A DNA stretch of 64,000 nucleotides from Azospirillum griseum (lineage in GTDB: Bacteria; Pseudomonadota; Alphaproteobacteria; Azospirillales; Azospirillaceae). The position numbers were made by a program, and so were the translations under genes. The notes under the pieces were generated by a model that was not told the DNA's origin, did no database searches, and saw nothing but the letters and a program-made list of their open reading frames with translations. Below are positions 38,716 to 46,522 of the stretch, piece by piece. Positions within the stretch are counted from its first letter, which is position 1. Each line of letters starts with the position of its first letter. Location: contig NZ_RXMA01000013.1 of assembly GCF_003966125.1 (NCBI RefSeq), forward strand, positions 1 through 64,000, written 5' to 3'.

Positions 38716-39069
38716 ATGTCGCTGCTCAAGACCATCGATCCGAACCCGACCTTCGCCCCGCGCGAATCCGGCCCGCTGCCGGAACGGCTGATCGCCGGGT
38801 CGCCCGCCTTCAAGACCTGGGCGCAGGACGCCGCCAAGAACGACACGATCCTGACCGGCGTGTGGGAAGCCACCCCGGGCGAAACCCGCTCGATCAAGGG
38901 CGAAACCTTTGAATTCTGCCACATCCTGGCGGGCGTCGTCGAAATCACCCCGGATGGCGGCGAGCCGGTGGTCTACCGCGCGGGTGACAGCTTCGTCATG
39001 AAGCCGGGCTTCGTCGGCGTCTGGAAGACCATCGAGACGGTCCGCAAGATCTACGTCACCATCACCTGA
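38716..39069 (+). CDS. Cupin-domain protein (DUF861 type)
   Basis: This 117-residue single-domain cupin has the beta-barrel motifs GETRSIKGETFEFCHILAG and YRAGDSFVMKPGFVGVWKT. The metal-binding His pair of classic cupins is largely missing (EFCHILAG keeps one His). The DUF861 family includes ureidoglycine-related cupins and small proteins of unknown function in amino-acid oxidation operons. The start was set at the ATG before SLLKTIDPN. The aldehyde dehydrogenase follows after 9 bp, so they are co-transcribed. The role is unknown. Confidence 0.85.
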   Translation: MSLLKTIDPNPTFAPRESGPLPERLIAGSPAFKTWAQDAAKNDTILTGVWEATPGETRSIKGETFEFCHILAGVVEITPDGGEPVVYRAGDSFVMKPGFVGVWKTIETVRKIYVTIT

Positions 39070-39078
39070 GGACGCGTC

Positions 39079-40545
39079 ATGAGCCTGACCTTTGACCCGG
39101 ATCGCCTGCCGCTGCCCATCGGCCATTGGATCGGCGACCGCCTGATTCCAGCGTCGGGCGAAGGGCTGCGGATGCGCCGTCCGTCCGACGGTCGGGCTTA
39201 CGCCGACTGCCCGGTGGCCTCCGCCGATCTCGTGGACGAGGCGGTGGCCACCGCGCAGGCCGCCCTGAAGACCAGCAACTGGGGCAACCTGCGCCCGCGC
39301 GAGCGCACCAACATCCTGCACCGCTGGGCCACCCTGATCGAGGCGGAGGCCGAAACCCTGGCGAAGGTGGAGGCGCTGTCCTCCACCCGCCCGGTCGGCC
39401 AGCTCGTCGCCGGGGACGTCGCGGTCACAGCCGAACAGATCCGCTTCTTCGCCGAATTCGCCGACAAGGAGGGTGGCGACCTCGCCCCCACCGACGACGG
39501 CAGCCTCGGTTTGGTGATGACGGAGCCGTATGGCGTCGTCGGCGCGATCACGCCGTGGAATTTTCCGCTGTCGATGGCGGGCTGGAAGCTTGGCCCGGCG
39601 CTGGCGGCGGGCAACGCCGTGGTGCTGAAGCCGTCGGAAATGACGCCCTTCTCCACCGTGCTGCTGGCGCAACTGGCGGTGAAAGCCGGTTTGCCCGCCG
39701 GTCTGATCAACATCGTCTTGGGCGACGGCCCGACCACCGGGGCGGCCATCACCCGCCATCCCGGCATCGCCAAGGTCAGCTTCACCGGATCGACGGCGGC
39801 GGGATCGGCGATCATGGCCGACATCGCGCGGACCGGGGTCAAACCGATGACGCTGGAGCTGGGCGGCAAAAGCCCGCAAATCGTCTTCGCCGACGCCGAT
39901 CTGGACAAGGCCGCCGCCGCCATCGCCACCAGCGTGCTGTCCAACGCCGGGCAAGCCTGCGTCGCCGGGTCGCGCCTGCTGGTGGAACGGTCGGTGGCCG
40001 ACGCGCTGCTGGAGCGGATTGTGGGCCACATGCGCGCCGTCCGCCCCGGCCCGACCTGGAACGCCGACACGCGTTATTCCCCGATCATCTCCGAACGGCA
40101 GCGCGACCGCATCCACGCCATCGTCTCGGCCTCGCTCACCGGTTCGGTGGAGTGCCTGACCGGCGGCGGGCCGATGGACGGCGATGGCTATTTCTACGCG
40201 CCCACGCTGCTTGACGGCGTCGATCAGACCTCCCCCGCCGTGATGGAGGAGATTTTTGGCCCGGTCCTGACCGTGCAGCGGTTTGATGCGGAGGAGGAGG
40301 CGATGGCGCTCGCCGACCATCCCACCTACGGGCTGGCCGCCGGTCTCTACACCCGCGACCTGTCGCGCGCGCTGCGCCTGACCCGGCGGCTTCCCGCCGG
40401 GACGGTCTGGGTCAACCGCTATGGCCGGTCCCGCGACCACATCCTGCCGACCGGCGGCTACAAACGCTCCGGCATCGGCAAGGATCTGGGGCGCGAGGCG
40501 TATCTGTCCAACCGCCGCAGCAAAAGCGTGCTGATCGGCCTGTGA
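39079..40545 (+). CDS. Aldehyde dehydrogenase (PuuC-like)
   Basis: This 488-residue ALDH has ITPWNFPLSMAGWKLGPALAAG, KPSEMTPF, base Glu in LELGGKSP, nucleophilic Cys in SNAGQACVAGSR, and a C-terminal GGYKRSGIGKDLGREA. The last is the pattern of gamma-glutamyl-aminobutyraldehyde and betaine aldehyde dehydrogenases. It would oxidise an aminoaldehyde formed by the PuuB-like oxidase or the aminotransferase in this region. Its stop lies 11 bp before the tartrate-dehydrogenase-type ATG. Substrate inferred from context only. Confidence 0.93.
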   Translation: MSLTFDPDRLPLPIGHWIGDRLIPASGEGLRMRRPSDGRAYADCPVASADLVDEAVATAQAALKTSNWGNLRPRERTNILHRWATLIEAEAETLAKVEALSSTRPVGQLVAGDVAVTAEQIRFFAEFADKEGGDLAPTDDGSLGLVMTEPYGVVGAITPWNFPLSMAGWKLGPALAAGNAVVLKPSEMTPFSTVLLAQLAVKAGLPAGLINIVLGDGPTTGAAITRHPGIAKVSFTGSTAAGSAIMADIARTGVKPMTLELGGKSPQIVFADADLDKAAAAIATSVLSNAGQACVAGSRLLVERSVADALLERIVGHMRAVRPGPTWNADTRYSPIISERQRDRIHAIVSASLTGSVECLTGGGPMDGDGYFYAPTLLDGVDQTSPAVMEEIFGPVLTVQRFDAEEEAMALADHPTYGLAAGLYTRDLSRALRLTRRLPAGTVWVNRYGRSRDHILPTGGYKRSGIGKDLGREAYLSNRRSKSVLIGL

Positions 40546-40556
40546 AGAGGCGAGAG

Positions 40557-41600
40557 ATGAAGACCCATTCCATTGCGATCATCAAGGGCGACGGCATCGG
40601 GCACGCGGTGATCGATTCCGCGTGGGAGGTGTTGCAGACCGTGGCCAAGGGATCCGGCTTCGCGCTGGAGGGAACCGCCCTGCCCTGGTCCTGCGCCCAT
40701 TACAAGGACACCGGCGCGATGATGCCCGCCGACGGCATCGACACGCTGCGCCGCTTCGACGCCATCTTGCTGGGGGCGGTTGGTTGGCCGGCGGAGGTGC
40801 CGGATTCGGTGTCGCTGCACGGGCTGCTGTTGCCGATCCGCAAGGCGTTCGACCAATACGCCAACGTCCGCCCGCACCGGCTGTTGCCGGGGGTGGAGGG
40901 GCCGTTGCGGCGCGGCGGCTTCGACATCCTGTGCGTGCGCGAGAACACCGAGGGCGAGTATGCCGGGGCCGGTGGCCGCGTCCATCAAGGCACGGCGCAA
41001 GAGGTGGCGGTGGAAACCGGCATCTTCACCCGCATGGGGGTGGAACGCATCCTGCGCTTCGCCTTCGCCCAGGCCCGCGCCCGGCGCGGCAAGCTCGCCT
41101 CCGTCACCAAATCGAACGCGCAGAAGCATTCGATGGTCTTCTGGGACGAGATCACCCGCCAACTGGCCGCCGAACACCCCGACGTCGAGGTGACGAGCTA
41201 TCACGTCGACGCCATGGCCGCGCGCATGGTGACGAACCCGGACAGCCTGGACGTGGTGGTGGCCTCCAACCTGTTCGGCGACATCCTGACCGATCTGGGC
41301 GCGGCGATCCAGGGCGGCTTGGGCTTTGCCGCCTCGGCCAACCTCAACCCCAGCCGCAACGCCCCGTCGATGTTCGAGCCGGTGCACGGCTCCGCCCCCG
41401 ACATCGCCCATCTCGGCATCGCCAACCCCATCGCCGCCATCTGGTCCGGTGCCATGATGCTGGAGCATCTGGGGGAAAAGGCCGCCGCCGACCAAGTGAT
41501 GGCCGCGCTGAGCGCGACCACCGCGCGCGGCGTCGGGACCGTCCCCGGCAAGGACCGCACCGACGTCATCACCGCCGCCGTGCTGTCGGCCCTGTCCTGA
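40557..41600 (+). CDS. Tartrate dehydrogenase/decarboxylase-family oxidoreductase
   Basis: This 347-residue member of the isocitrate/isopropylmalate dehydrogenase superfamily is closest to tartrate dehydrogenase (D-malate dehydrogenase) by motif. Seen are IIKGDGIGHAVI, DSVSLHGLLLPIRK, ANVRPHRLLPGVEGPL, RENTEGEYAGAGGR, SVTKSNAQKHSM (catalytic Lys) and SNLFGDILTDLGAA (metal Asp). It binds NAD and Mn or Mg and oxidises a 2-hydroxyacid, often with decarboxylation. The ATG at 40557 follows GAAGAGG; an in-frame GTG at 40542 overlapping the ALDH stop is an alternative. Confidence 0.92.
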   Translation: MKTHSIAIIKGDGIGHAVIDSAWEVLQTVAKGSGFALEGTALPWSCAHYKDTGAMMPADGIDTLRRFDAILLGAVGWPAEVPDSVSLHGLLLPIRKAFDQYANVRPHRLLPGVEGPLRRGGFDILCVRENTEGEYAGAGGRVHQGTAQEVAVETGIFTRMGVERILRFAFAQARARRGKLASVTKSNAQKHSMVFWDEITRQLAAEHPDVEVTSYHVDAMAARMVTNPDSLDVVVASNLFGDILTDLGAAIQGGLGFAASANLNPSRNAPSMFEPVHGSAPDIAHLGIANPIAAIWSGAMMLEHLGEKAAADQVMAALSATTARGVGTVPGKDRTDVITAAVLSALS

Positions 41601-41634
41601 CCGCACCCCACCCCGCAACAGGGAACCCACACGC

Positions 41635-43098
41635 ATGACCATCCTCTCCCTTTTGACCGATCCCGCCCTGTTCCGTGAACAGGGGCTGATCGGCGGGCGC
41701 TGGTGCGACGGGGCCGCCGGTCAGACCATGGCGGTCCAGAACCCGGCGACCCAAAGCGCGATCGGCAGCGTTCCCGACATGGACGGCGATGACGCCCGCA
41801 GCGCCATCACAGCGGCGGCGGACGCCTTCCCGGCCTGGCGGAAGCGCACCCACGCCGAGCGCGCCGCGCTGCTGGAGCGCTGGCACGCCCTGATGATCGA
41901 ACATCTGGAGGATTTGGCCCGCATCCTGACGCTGGAGCAGGGCAAGCCGCTGGACGAGGCGCGCGGCGAGATCCGTTACGGCGCGTCCTTCGTCAAATGG
42001 TTCGCCGAGGAGGCCCGGCGCATCGGCGGCGGGACCATCCCATCCCCCACCCCCGACCGCCGCATCGTCGTGCTGAAGGAGCCGGTCGGCGTCTGCGGCA
42101 TCATCACGCCGTGGAACTTTCCCAACGCCATGATCACCCGCAAGGTGGCCCCGGCGCTGGCCGCCGGTTGCACCGTGGTCATCAAGCCATCGGACTTCAC
42201 CCCCTATTCGGCGCTGGCGCTGGGGGTGCTGGCCGAACGGGCCGGGATTCCGGCGGGCGTCATCAACATCCTGACCGGCCGCCCGGAAGCCATCGGCGAG
42301 GAGATCCTCGCCAACGACACCGTGCGCAAGATCTCCTTCACCGGATCGACCCGCGTCGGCTCCCTGCTGATGCGCGGGGCCGCCGCCAGCATCAAGCGCC
42401 TGAGCTTGGAGCTGGGCGGCAACGCGCCCTTCATCGTCTTTGACGACGCCGATCTGGATCAGGCGGTGGAGGGAGTCATCATCTCCAAATTCCGCAACGG
42501 CGGGCAAACCTGCGTCTGCGCCAACCGCATCCTGGTGCAGGCGGGGGTGTACGACGCCTTCCGCGACCGGCTGGTCGCGCGGGTCAACGCCATGCGGGTG
42601 GGGTCCGGGCTGGAACCGGGTGTGGCCATCGGCCCGATGATCAACGCGGCGGCTGTGGACAAGATCAACCGCCACATCAGCAACGCGGTGGCCAAGGGCG
42701 CGACCATCGTGTCGTCGGCGGAGGCCCCGGACGGGCCGCAGTTTGTCGCCCCGGTGGTGCTGACCAACGCCACCACCGACATGCTGCTGGCCAATGAGGA
42801 AACCTTCGGCCCGGTCGCCCCGCTCTTCCGGTTCGAGACGGAGGCGGAGGCCATCGCGCTCGCCAACGCCACGCCCTTCGGTCTGGCCGCCTATTTCTAC
42901 ACGCAGAATCTCGCCCGCTCCTGGCGGGTGGGGGAAGCGTTGGAGGCGGGCATGGTCGGGCTGAACACCGGCCTGATCTCCACCGAGGTCGCCCCCTTCG
43001 GCGGCGTCAAGCAATCCGGCCTGGGCCGCGAAGGCGCGCAGATCGGCATCGAAGAGTATCTGGAACTGAAAACCTTCCACATCGGTGGGCTGAGCTGA
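41635..43098 (+). CDS. Succinate-semialdehyde dehydrogenase-like ALDH
   Basis: This 487-residue ALDH is of the GabD type, with ITPWNFPNAMITRKVAPALA, VIKPSDFTPYSA, LELGGNAPFIVFDDAD with the base Glu, and FRNGGQTCVCANR with the catalytic Cys. The closing [20 protein letters not shown] is intact. GabD oxidises succinate semialdehyde (or glutarate semialdehyde) from GABA and polyamine breakdown to succinate. It is the last gene of the plus-strand run and is followed by two hairpins. It is not merely a duplicate of the other two ALDHs: the motif around Cys is clearly of the GabD branch. Confidence 0.92.
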   Translation: MTILSLLTDPALFREQGLIGGRWCDGAAGQTMAVQNPATQSAIGSVPDMDGDDARSAITAAADAFPAWRKRTHAERAALLERWHALMIEHLEDLARILTLEQGKPLDEARGEIRYGASFVKWFAEEARRIGGGTIPSPTPDRRIVVLKEPVGVCGIITPWNFPNAMITRKVAPALAAGCTVVIKPSDFTPYSALALGVLAERAGIPAGVINILTGRPEAIGEEILANDTVRKISFTGSTRVGSLLMRGAAASIKRLSLELGGNAPFIVFDDADLDQAVEGVIISKFRNGGQTCVCANRILVQAGVYDAFRDRLVARVNAMRVGSGLEPGVAIGPMINAAAVDKINRHISNAVAKGATIVSSAEAPDGPQFVAPVVLTNATTDMLLANEETFGPVAPLFRFETEAEAIALANATPFGLAAYFYTQNLARSWRVGEALEAGMVGLNTGLISTEVAPFGGVKQSGLGREGAQIGIEEYLELKTFHIGGLS

Positions 43099-43114
43099 CG
43101 CGGACAAAGCGGCC

Positions 43115-43151
43115 AAAAAAAACCGGCGGGAACGAGTTCCGTTCCCGCCGG
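43115..43151 (-). terminator. Rho-independent terminator for the minus-strand oxidase gene
   Basis: CCGGCGGGAACG (43123-43134) and CGTTCCCGCCGG (43140-43151) form a perfect 12-bp stem with an AGTTC loop. On the minus strand it is followed by eight U residues (A-run at 43115-43122). It lies about 60 bp past the oxidase stop. Confidence 0.92.
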
Positions 43152-43177
43152 AGGCTCCGTACCGACGAACAAAGACA

Positions 43178-43210
43178 GGCGCTCGGAACCCGGTTTCGAG
43201 CGCCTTCTTC
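43178..43210 (+). terminator. Possible plus-strand terminator after the GabD-like gene
   Basis: GGCGCTCG (43178-43185) pairs with CGAGCGCC (43197-43204), with extra pairing inside, followed by TTCTTC. The tail is only weakly T-rich, so strength is uncertain; it may also act as the first stem downstream of the convergent gene. Confidence 0.55.
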
Positions 43211-43212
43211 CG

Positions 43213-44487
43213 TCACTGCACGCAGTCGAGCGCCTTGTAATACAGCCCGACCAGCGGCAGGAACCAGGGCTTGCCGAAATGGCCGGGCACGGCGGGCCAG
43301 GGCAGCCCCTTCAACGGGTTGCGGTCTTCCCGGCCCAGCATCGCGTCGGCGATGGTCATGCCGAGATGGGTGGAGAGTTGCGCGCCGTGGCCGGAATAGC
43401 CCATGGCGTACCACAGCCCGTCCTGTTGGCCCGCGCGCGGGTAACGGTCGCTGGTCATGTCGACCAGACCGCCCCAGCAATAGTCAATGTCCACGCTGGC
43501 GATCTGCGGGAAGATCCGCGCCAAGCTGGCGCGTAGGATCGCCCCGCTCTTGGCGTCCGACCGCTGGTCGGAGGTGGCGGAAAAGCGCGCGCGCCCACCG
43601 AAGATCAAACGCCGGTCGGGCGACAGGCGGAAATAGTTCCCGATGTTCATCGAGGTGACGTAGGTGCGGTTCCCCGGCACCACCGAGGCGATTTCGGCGT
43701 CGGACAACGGGCGGGTGGCGATGATGAAGCTGCCGACCGAAATGATTCGGCGGCGGAAATGGCTGAAATTCGGCGTGGTGTAGGCCCCGGTGGCGATCAG
43801 CACCTCGTTGGCGGTGATGGTCCCGCGCCCGGTGGCCAGGCTGTGGCGACCGCCCGCGCGGGTGATGCCGGTGACGGCGGCGTCCTCCGCCAGAATGGCA
43901 CCATGACGCTGGGCGGCGTCCGCCAGACCGACGACAAAGCGGCCCATGTGCATCATCGCGCTTTTGCGCGACAGCATCGCCCCGTGAAAGGGCGACCCGA
44001 CCTCCCCGTTCAAATCGGCCGCGCTCAACAGCGCGGTGTCGGGATCGACCTCGCGGTTCACCGCCTCGAAATTGCGGGCGATGGCGTCGAAATGGCCGGG
44101 CTTGGAAGCCAGCTTCAGCTTGCCCGCCCGGCGGAAATCGCAGGCGATTCCCTCCTCCGCGATCAGCGTTTCCAGGGTGTCGATGGAATCATCGAACGCG
44201 CGGTAGAGCGCGATGGCGCGCTCCGTCCCCAACGCGGATTTGGCGGCGAGGAAGCTGTGGGCCAGACCGTTGTTCAGGTGGCCGCCGTTGCGCCCGGAGG
44301 CCCCGGACCCGATGCGGCCCGCCTCCAGCACGATCACCCGCGCCCCAGCCTTCGCCAACTGGCGGGCCGCCCCCAGACCGGTGAAGCCCCCGCCGACGAT
44401 GGCGACGTCGTAATGCCCCGACAGGGGACCATCCACCCCACCCGCAAAAGCCGGGGCGGTGTCGTGCCAGTAGGAGACGAGTTTCAT
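43213..44487 (-). CDS. FAD-dependent amine oxidoreductase (PuuB/DAO-like)
   Basis: This 424-residue flavoprotein of the DAO family resembles gamma-glutamylputrescine oxidase. The FAD-binding YDVAIVGGGFTGLGAARQLA starts near residue 26, followed by SGRNGGHLNNGLAHSF and a C-terminal GYSGHGAQLSTHLG. It would oxidise an amine or N-substituted amino acid to an aldehyde or oxoacid with release of amine and peroxide. It follows the HAD gene by 57 bp on the same strand and ends at a strong terminator. Context (ALDHs, aminotransferase, GNATs) favours polyamine-like substrates, but this is inference. Confidence 0.9.
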   Translation of the reverse strand: MKLVSYWHDTAPAFAGGVDGPLSGHYDVAIVGGGFTGLGAARQLAKAGARVIVLEAGRIGSGASGRNGGHLNNGLAHSFLAAKSALGTERAIALYRAFDDSIDTLETLIAEEGIACDFRRAGKLKLASKPGHFDAIARNFEAVNREVDPDTALLSAADLNGEVGSPFHGAMLSRKSAMMHMGRFVVGLADAAQRHGAILAEDAAVTGITRAGGRHSLATGRGTITANEVLIATGAYTTPNFSHFRRRIISVGSFIIATRPLSDAEIASVVPGNRTYVTSMNIGNYFRLSPDRRLIFGGRARFSATSDQRSDAKSGAILRASLARIFPQIASVDIDYCWGGLVDMTSDRYPRAGQQDGLWYAMGYSGHGAQLSTHLGMTIADAMLGREDRNPLKGLPWPAVPGHFGKPWFLPLVGLYYKALDCVQ

Positions 44488-44544
44488 GCCGTTGGTCCTT
44501 TCCTCGCCGCCGGAGGCGGCCGCGTGACGCGAATGATCCGCCGG

Positions 44545-45213
44545 TTACAGCCCGACCACGCCGGGCAGGCCGGAAATGTCGGGGATCTCGACATAGCCGT
44601 AGAAGGGGTTGGCCGGTTCATGGCCCCGGTTGACCCACACCTTGTTGCGGATCCCAAGATCATGGGCCGACATCAGGTCGTAGCGGAAGGAGGAGGAGCA
44701 ATGCAGGATGTCGTCCGGCCCGCAACCCAGCATGTCGAACATGTATTCGAACGCCTTGAAGCGCGGCTTGTAGGCCTGGGCCTGTTCGGCGGTGTAAACG
44801 GCGTGGAAGGGCGCGCCCAGCTTGGCCACGTTCGAGGGGATCTGCGCGGTCATCGCGTTCGACAGGATGACCAGCGGGATCTCCTTGGCCACCTTCGCCA
44901 GCCCCGCCGGAACGTCGGCGTGCGGCCCCCAGGTCGGCACCCGTTCATAGACCATGCGCGCGTCCTCCTCGCGGAAGGCGACGTTGTTGCGCTTGCAGGT
45001 GCGTTCAAGGGAGTTGTGAACGACCTCGGCGTAGGGCTTCCAATCGCCCATGATCTCGTCAAAACGATAGGCGGCGAAGTTCTTGATGAACTCCGTCATG
45101 CGCGCCGCGTCAAGAACCGAGCCGTACAGATCGCGCGCGGCTTCCGCCATCTGGAAATTGATCAGCGTGCCGTGGCAATCGAAGGTGACGTATTTCGGCC
45201 GGAACTGGGTCAT
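44545..45213 (-). CDS. HAD-superfamily haloacid dehalogenase type II-like hydrolase (1)
   Basis: This 222-residue HAD protein has nucleophile Asp12 in TFDCHGTLINF, a helical cap, VILSNAM (motif II Ser), AYKPRFKAFEYM (motif III Lys) and CSSSFRYDLMSAHDLGI (motif IV). The residue two after the nucleophile is His, where phosphatases have Asp and L-2-haloacid dehalogenases have Tyr, so neither activity can be assumed. AAGGA lies upstream of the ATG. It is the first gene of a minus-strand pair with the PuuB-like oxidase. A 13-bp tandem repeat lies in its leader. Confidence 0.88.
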   Translation of the reverse strand: MTQFRPKYVTFDCHGTLINFQMAEAARDLYGSVLDAARMTEFIKNFAAYRFDEIMGDWKPYAEVVHNSLERTCKRNNVAFREEDARMVYERVPTWGPHADVPAGLAKVAKEIPLVILSNAMTAQIPSNVAKLGAPFHAVYTAEQAQAYKPRFKAFEYMFDMLGCGPDDILHCSSSFRYDLMSAHDLGIRNKVWVNRGHEPANPFYGYVEIPDISGLPGVVGL

Positions 45214-45225
45214 GGCGGATTCCTT

Positions 45226-45276
45226 GAAGATGGGAAGCGAAGATGGGAAGCGAAGATGGGACGCGGAGATGGCCGC
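45226..45276. repeat. 13-bp tandem repeat in the HAD gene leader
   Basis: There are two exact copies of GAAGATGGGAAGC (45226-45238, 45239-45251), then a one-mismatch copy at 45252-45264 and a degenerate fourth to 45276. They start 13 bp upstream of the HAD start codon, next to its ribosome-binding site, so copy number could affect expression. Confidence 0.85.
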
Positions 45277-45387
45277 GATGGGGCGGGGTCGGGCCGGGTG
45301 CGATCAACCCGTGCCCCTTGATCCTAACGGCGACGCACCGCCCCGCCTGACCGAATTGCCCGGCGTGAAAGCACAATCTTCCGTTTC

Positions 45388-45401
45388 CGTCCGGGCGCTC
45401 A
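45388..45401 (+). promoter_or_regulatory. GNAT promoter-region element, second copy
   Basis: CGTCCGGGCGCTCA matches 13 of 14 bases of the element upstream of GNAT paralog 1, in the same orientation relative to its gene and about 205 bp from the start. ATCTT lies just before it, as in the other copy. Confidence 0.5.
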
Positions 45402-45606
45402 GCATTTGGTTGGGGGTGAGACCCGCCGCCCGCCCGGCAAACCACCCCGAACCCCACCTGCGGCCGGGTCGGCGACCGGCCCCACGGCATAAGATGCGGT
45501 GGGCCACCGATGCAAAGGTGAAAGATGTCGCGCCGGGTGCCGCCTTCAACACACGCCCCAGGGCGCTTGCTGCCACTCTGGACGACAGAGGGTGAAAGGA
45601 CGGCTC

Positions 45607-46509
45607 ATGAGCACACAATCCGTTGACAGCGTGACGTTTGACTGTCTGGCCTTCGAGCCGACGCATCTCCCGGGCGCGGTCGCCCTGTCGCAACAGGCGC
45701 AGTGGCCGCACCGGCTGGCGGATTGGGCCTTGGCCCTGTCGCTCAGCCAGGGTGTGGTCGCCGTGGACGCTCCCGGTCCCGACGGTGCGCGGCGCGTGGT
45801 CGGCACCGCGCTGATGACGCCCTATGGCGACGGTGCGGCCACCATCAACATGGTGATCGTCGATGAATCGATGCGCGGCCGGGGGCTGGGCCGCCGCCTG
45901 ATGGACGACGTGATGGCGCTGGCCGGTGCCCGGCCCCTGCGCCTGATCGCCACCCGCGAGGGGCTGCCGCTTTACGAAAAGCTGGGGTTCCGCGAAGTCG
46001 GGACCGTGGTGCAGCACCAGGGGCCGGTCGGTTCCGTGCCGCAACCCGGCGCGGAGGATGTCGCTCTGGCCGACCCGGCCGAACAGCCCGCCTTGATCGC
46101 CACCAGCCTGACCGCGCTGGACCGGCAGGCCTTCGGCGCGGACCGCAGCACCCTGTTCGCCCGCTTCGCCGAGGTGGCGCGCTTTGCCCTGTTGCGGCGC
46201 AACGGCGCGGTCGTCGGCTTCGCCGCGCTGCGCGCGTTCGGCCGGGGCAAGGTCATCGGCCCGGTGGTCGCCCCCGACGCCGATGGGGCCAAGGCGCTGA
46301 TCGCCTTTTTCCTGGCCGCCCATCCGGGCGACTTCCTGCGGGTGGACACCACCGCCGACACCGGGCTTGGCCCCTGGTTGGCCGACTGCGGGCTGCGCCA
46401 TGTCGGCGGCGGCATCGCCATGCGCCGCCCGGCCCCGCTGCCCGCCCCGACCGACACCACCGCAACCCCCGTCATGACCTACGCGCTCGCCAGCCAGGCC
46501 CTTGGCTGA
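45607..46509 (+). CDS. Two-domain GNAT-family N-acetyltransferase (paralog 2)
   Basis: This 300-residue protein has an N-terminal GNAT domain (TINMVIVDESMRGRGLGRRL holds the R/Q-x-x-G-x-G/A acetyl-CoA motif as RGRGLG). YEKLGFREVGTVVQHQGP follows, and a C-terminal domain (AFGRGKVIGPVVAPDADGAK) ends VMTYALASQALG. It is paralogous to the protein at 35338-36258; here the acetyl-CoA loop is more canonical than the LGVGEW version of paralog 1. It starts a plus-strand unit and lies 13 bp upstream of the aminotransferase gene, so both are probably translated together. Confidence 0.9.
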   Translation: MSTQSVDSVTFDCLAFEPTHLPGAVALSQQAQWPHRLADWALALSLSQGVVAVDAPGPDGARRVVGTALMTPYGDGAATINMVIVDESMRGRGLGRRLMDDVMALAGARPLRLIATREGLPLYEKLGFREVGTVVQHQGPVGSVPQPGAEDVALADPAEQPALIATSLTALDRQAFGADRSTLFARFAEVARFALLRRNGAVVGFAALRAFGRGKVIGPVVAPDADGAKALIAFFLAAHPGDFLRVDTTADTGLGPWLADCGLRHVGGGIAMRRPAPLPAPTDTTATPVMTYALASQALG

Positions 46510-46522
46510 CCCGGAGACGACC

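Larger units (their letters stand above)
45214..45606. promoter_or_regulatory. Divergent 393-bp gap between HAD and GNAT paralog 2 genes
   Basis: No credible gene was seen. The left end holds the 13-bp tandem repeat (45226-45276). The middle holds the GNAT-promoter element CGTCCGGGCGCTCA (45388-45401). The right end carries GAAAGGA shortly before the GNAT ATG. Composition is near that of the surroundings. Confidence 0.6.

Noticed and set aside
45083..45595. Plus-strand open frame partly in the HAD-GNAT gap, a possible small gene
   Set aside because: It starts antisense inside the HAD gene, has no ribosome-binding site, includes the tandem repeat, and the protein is low-complexity.
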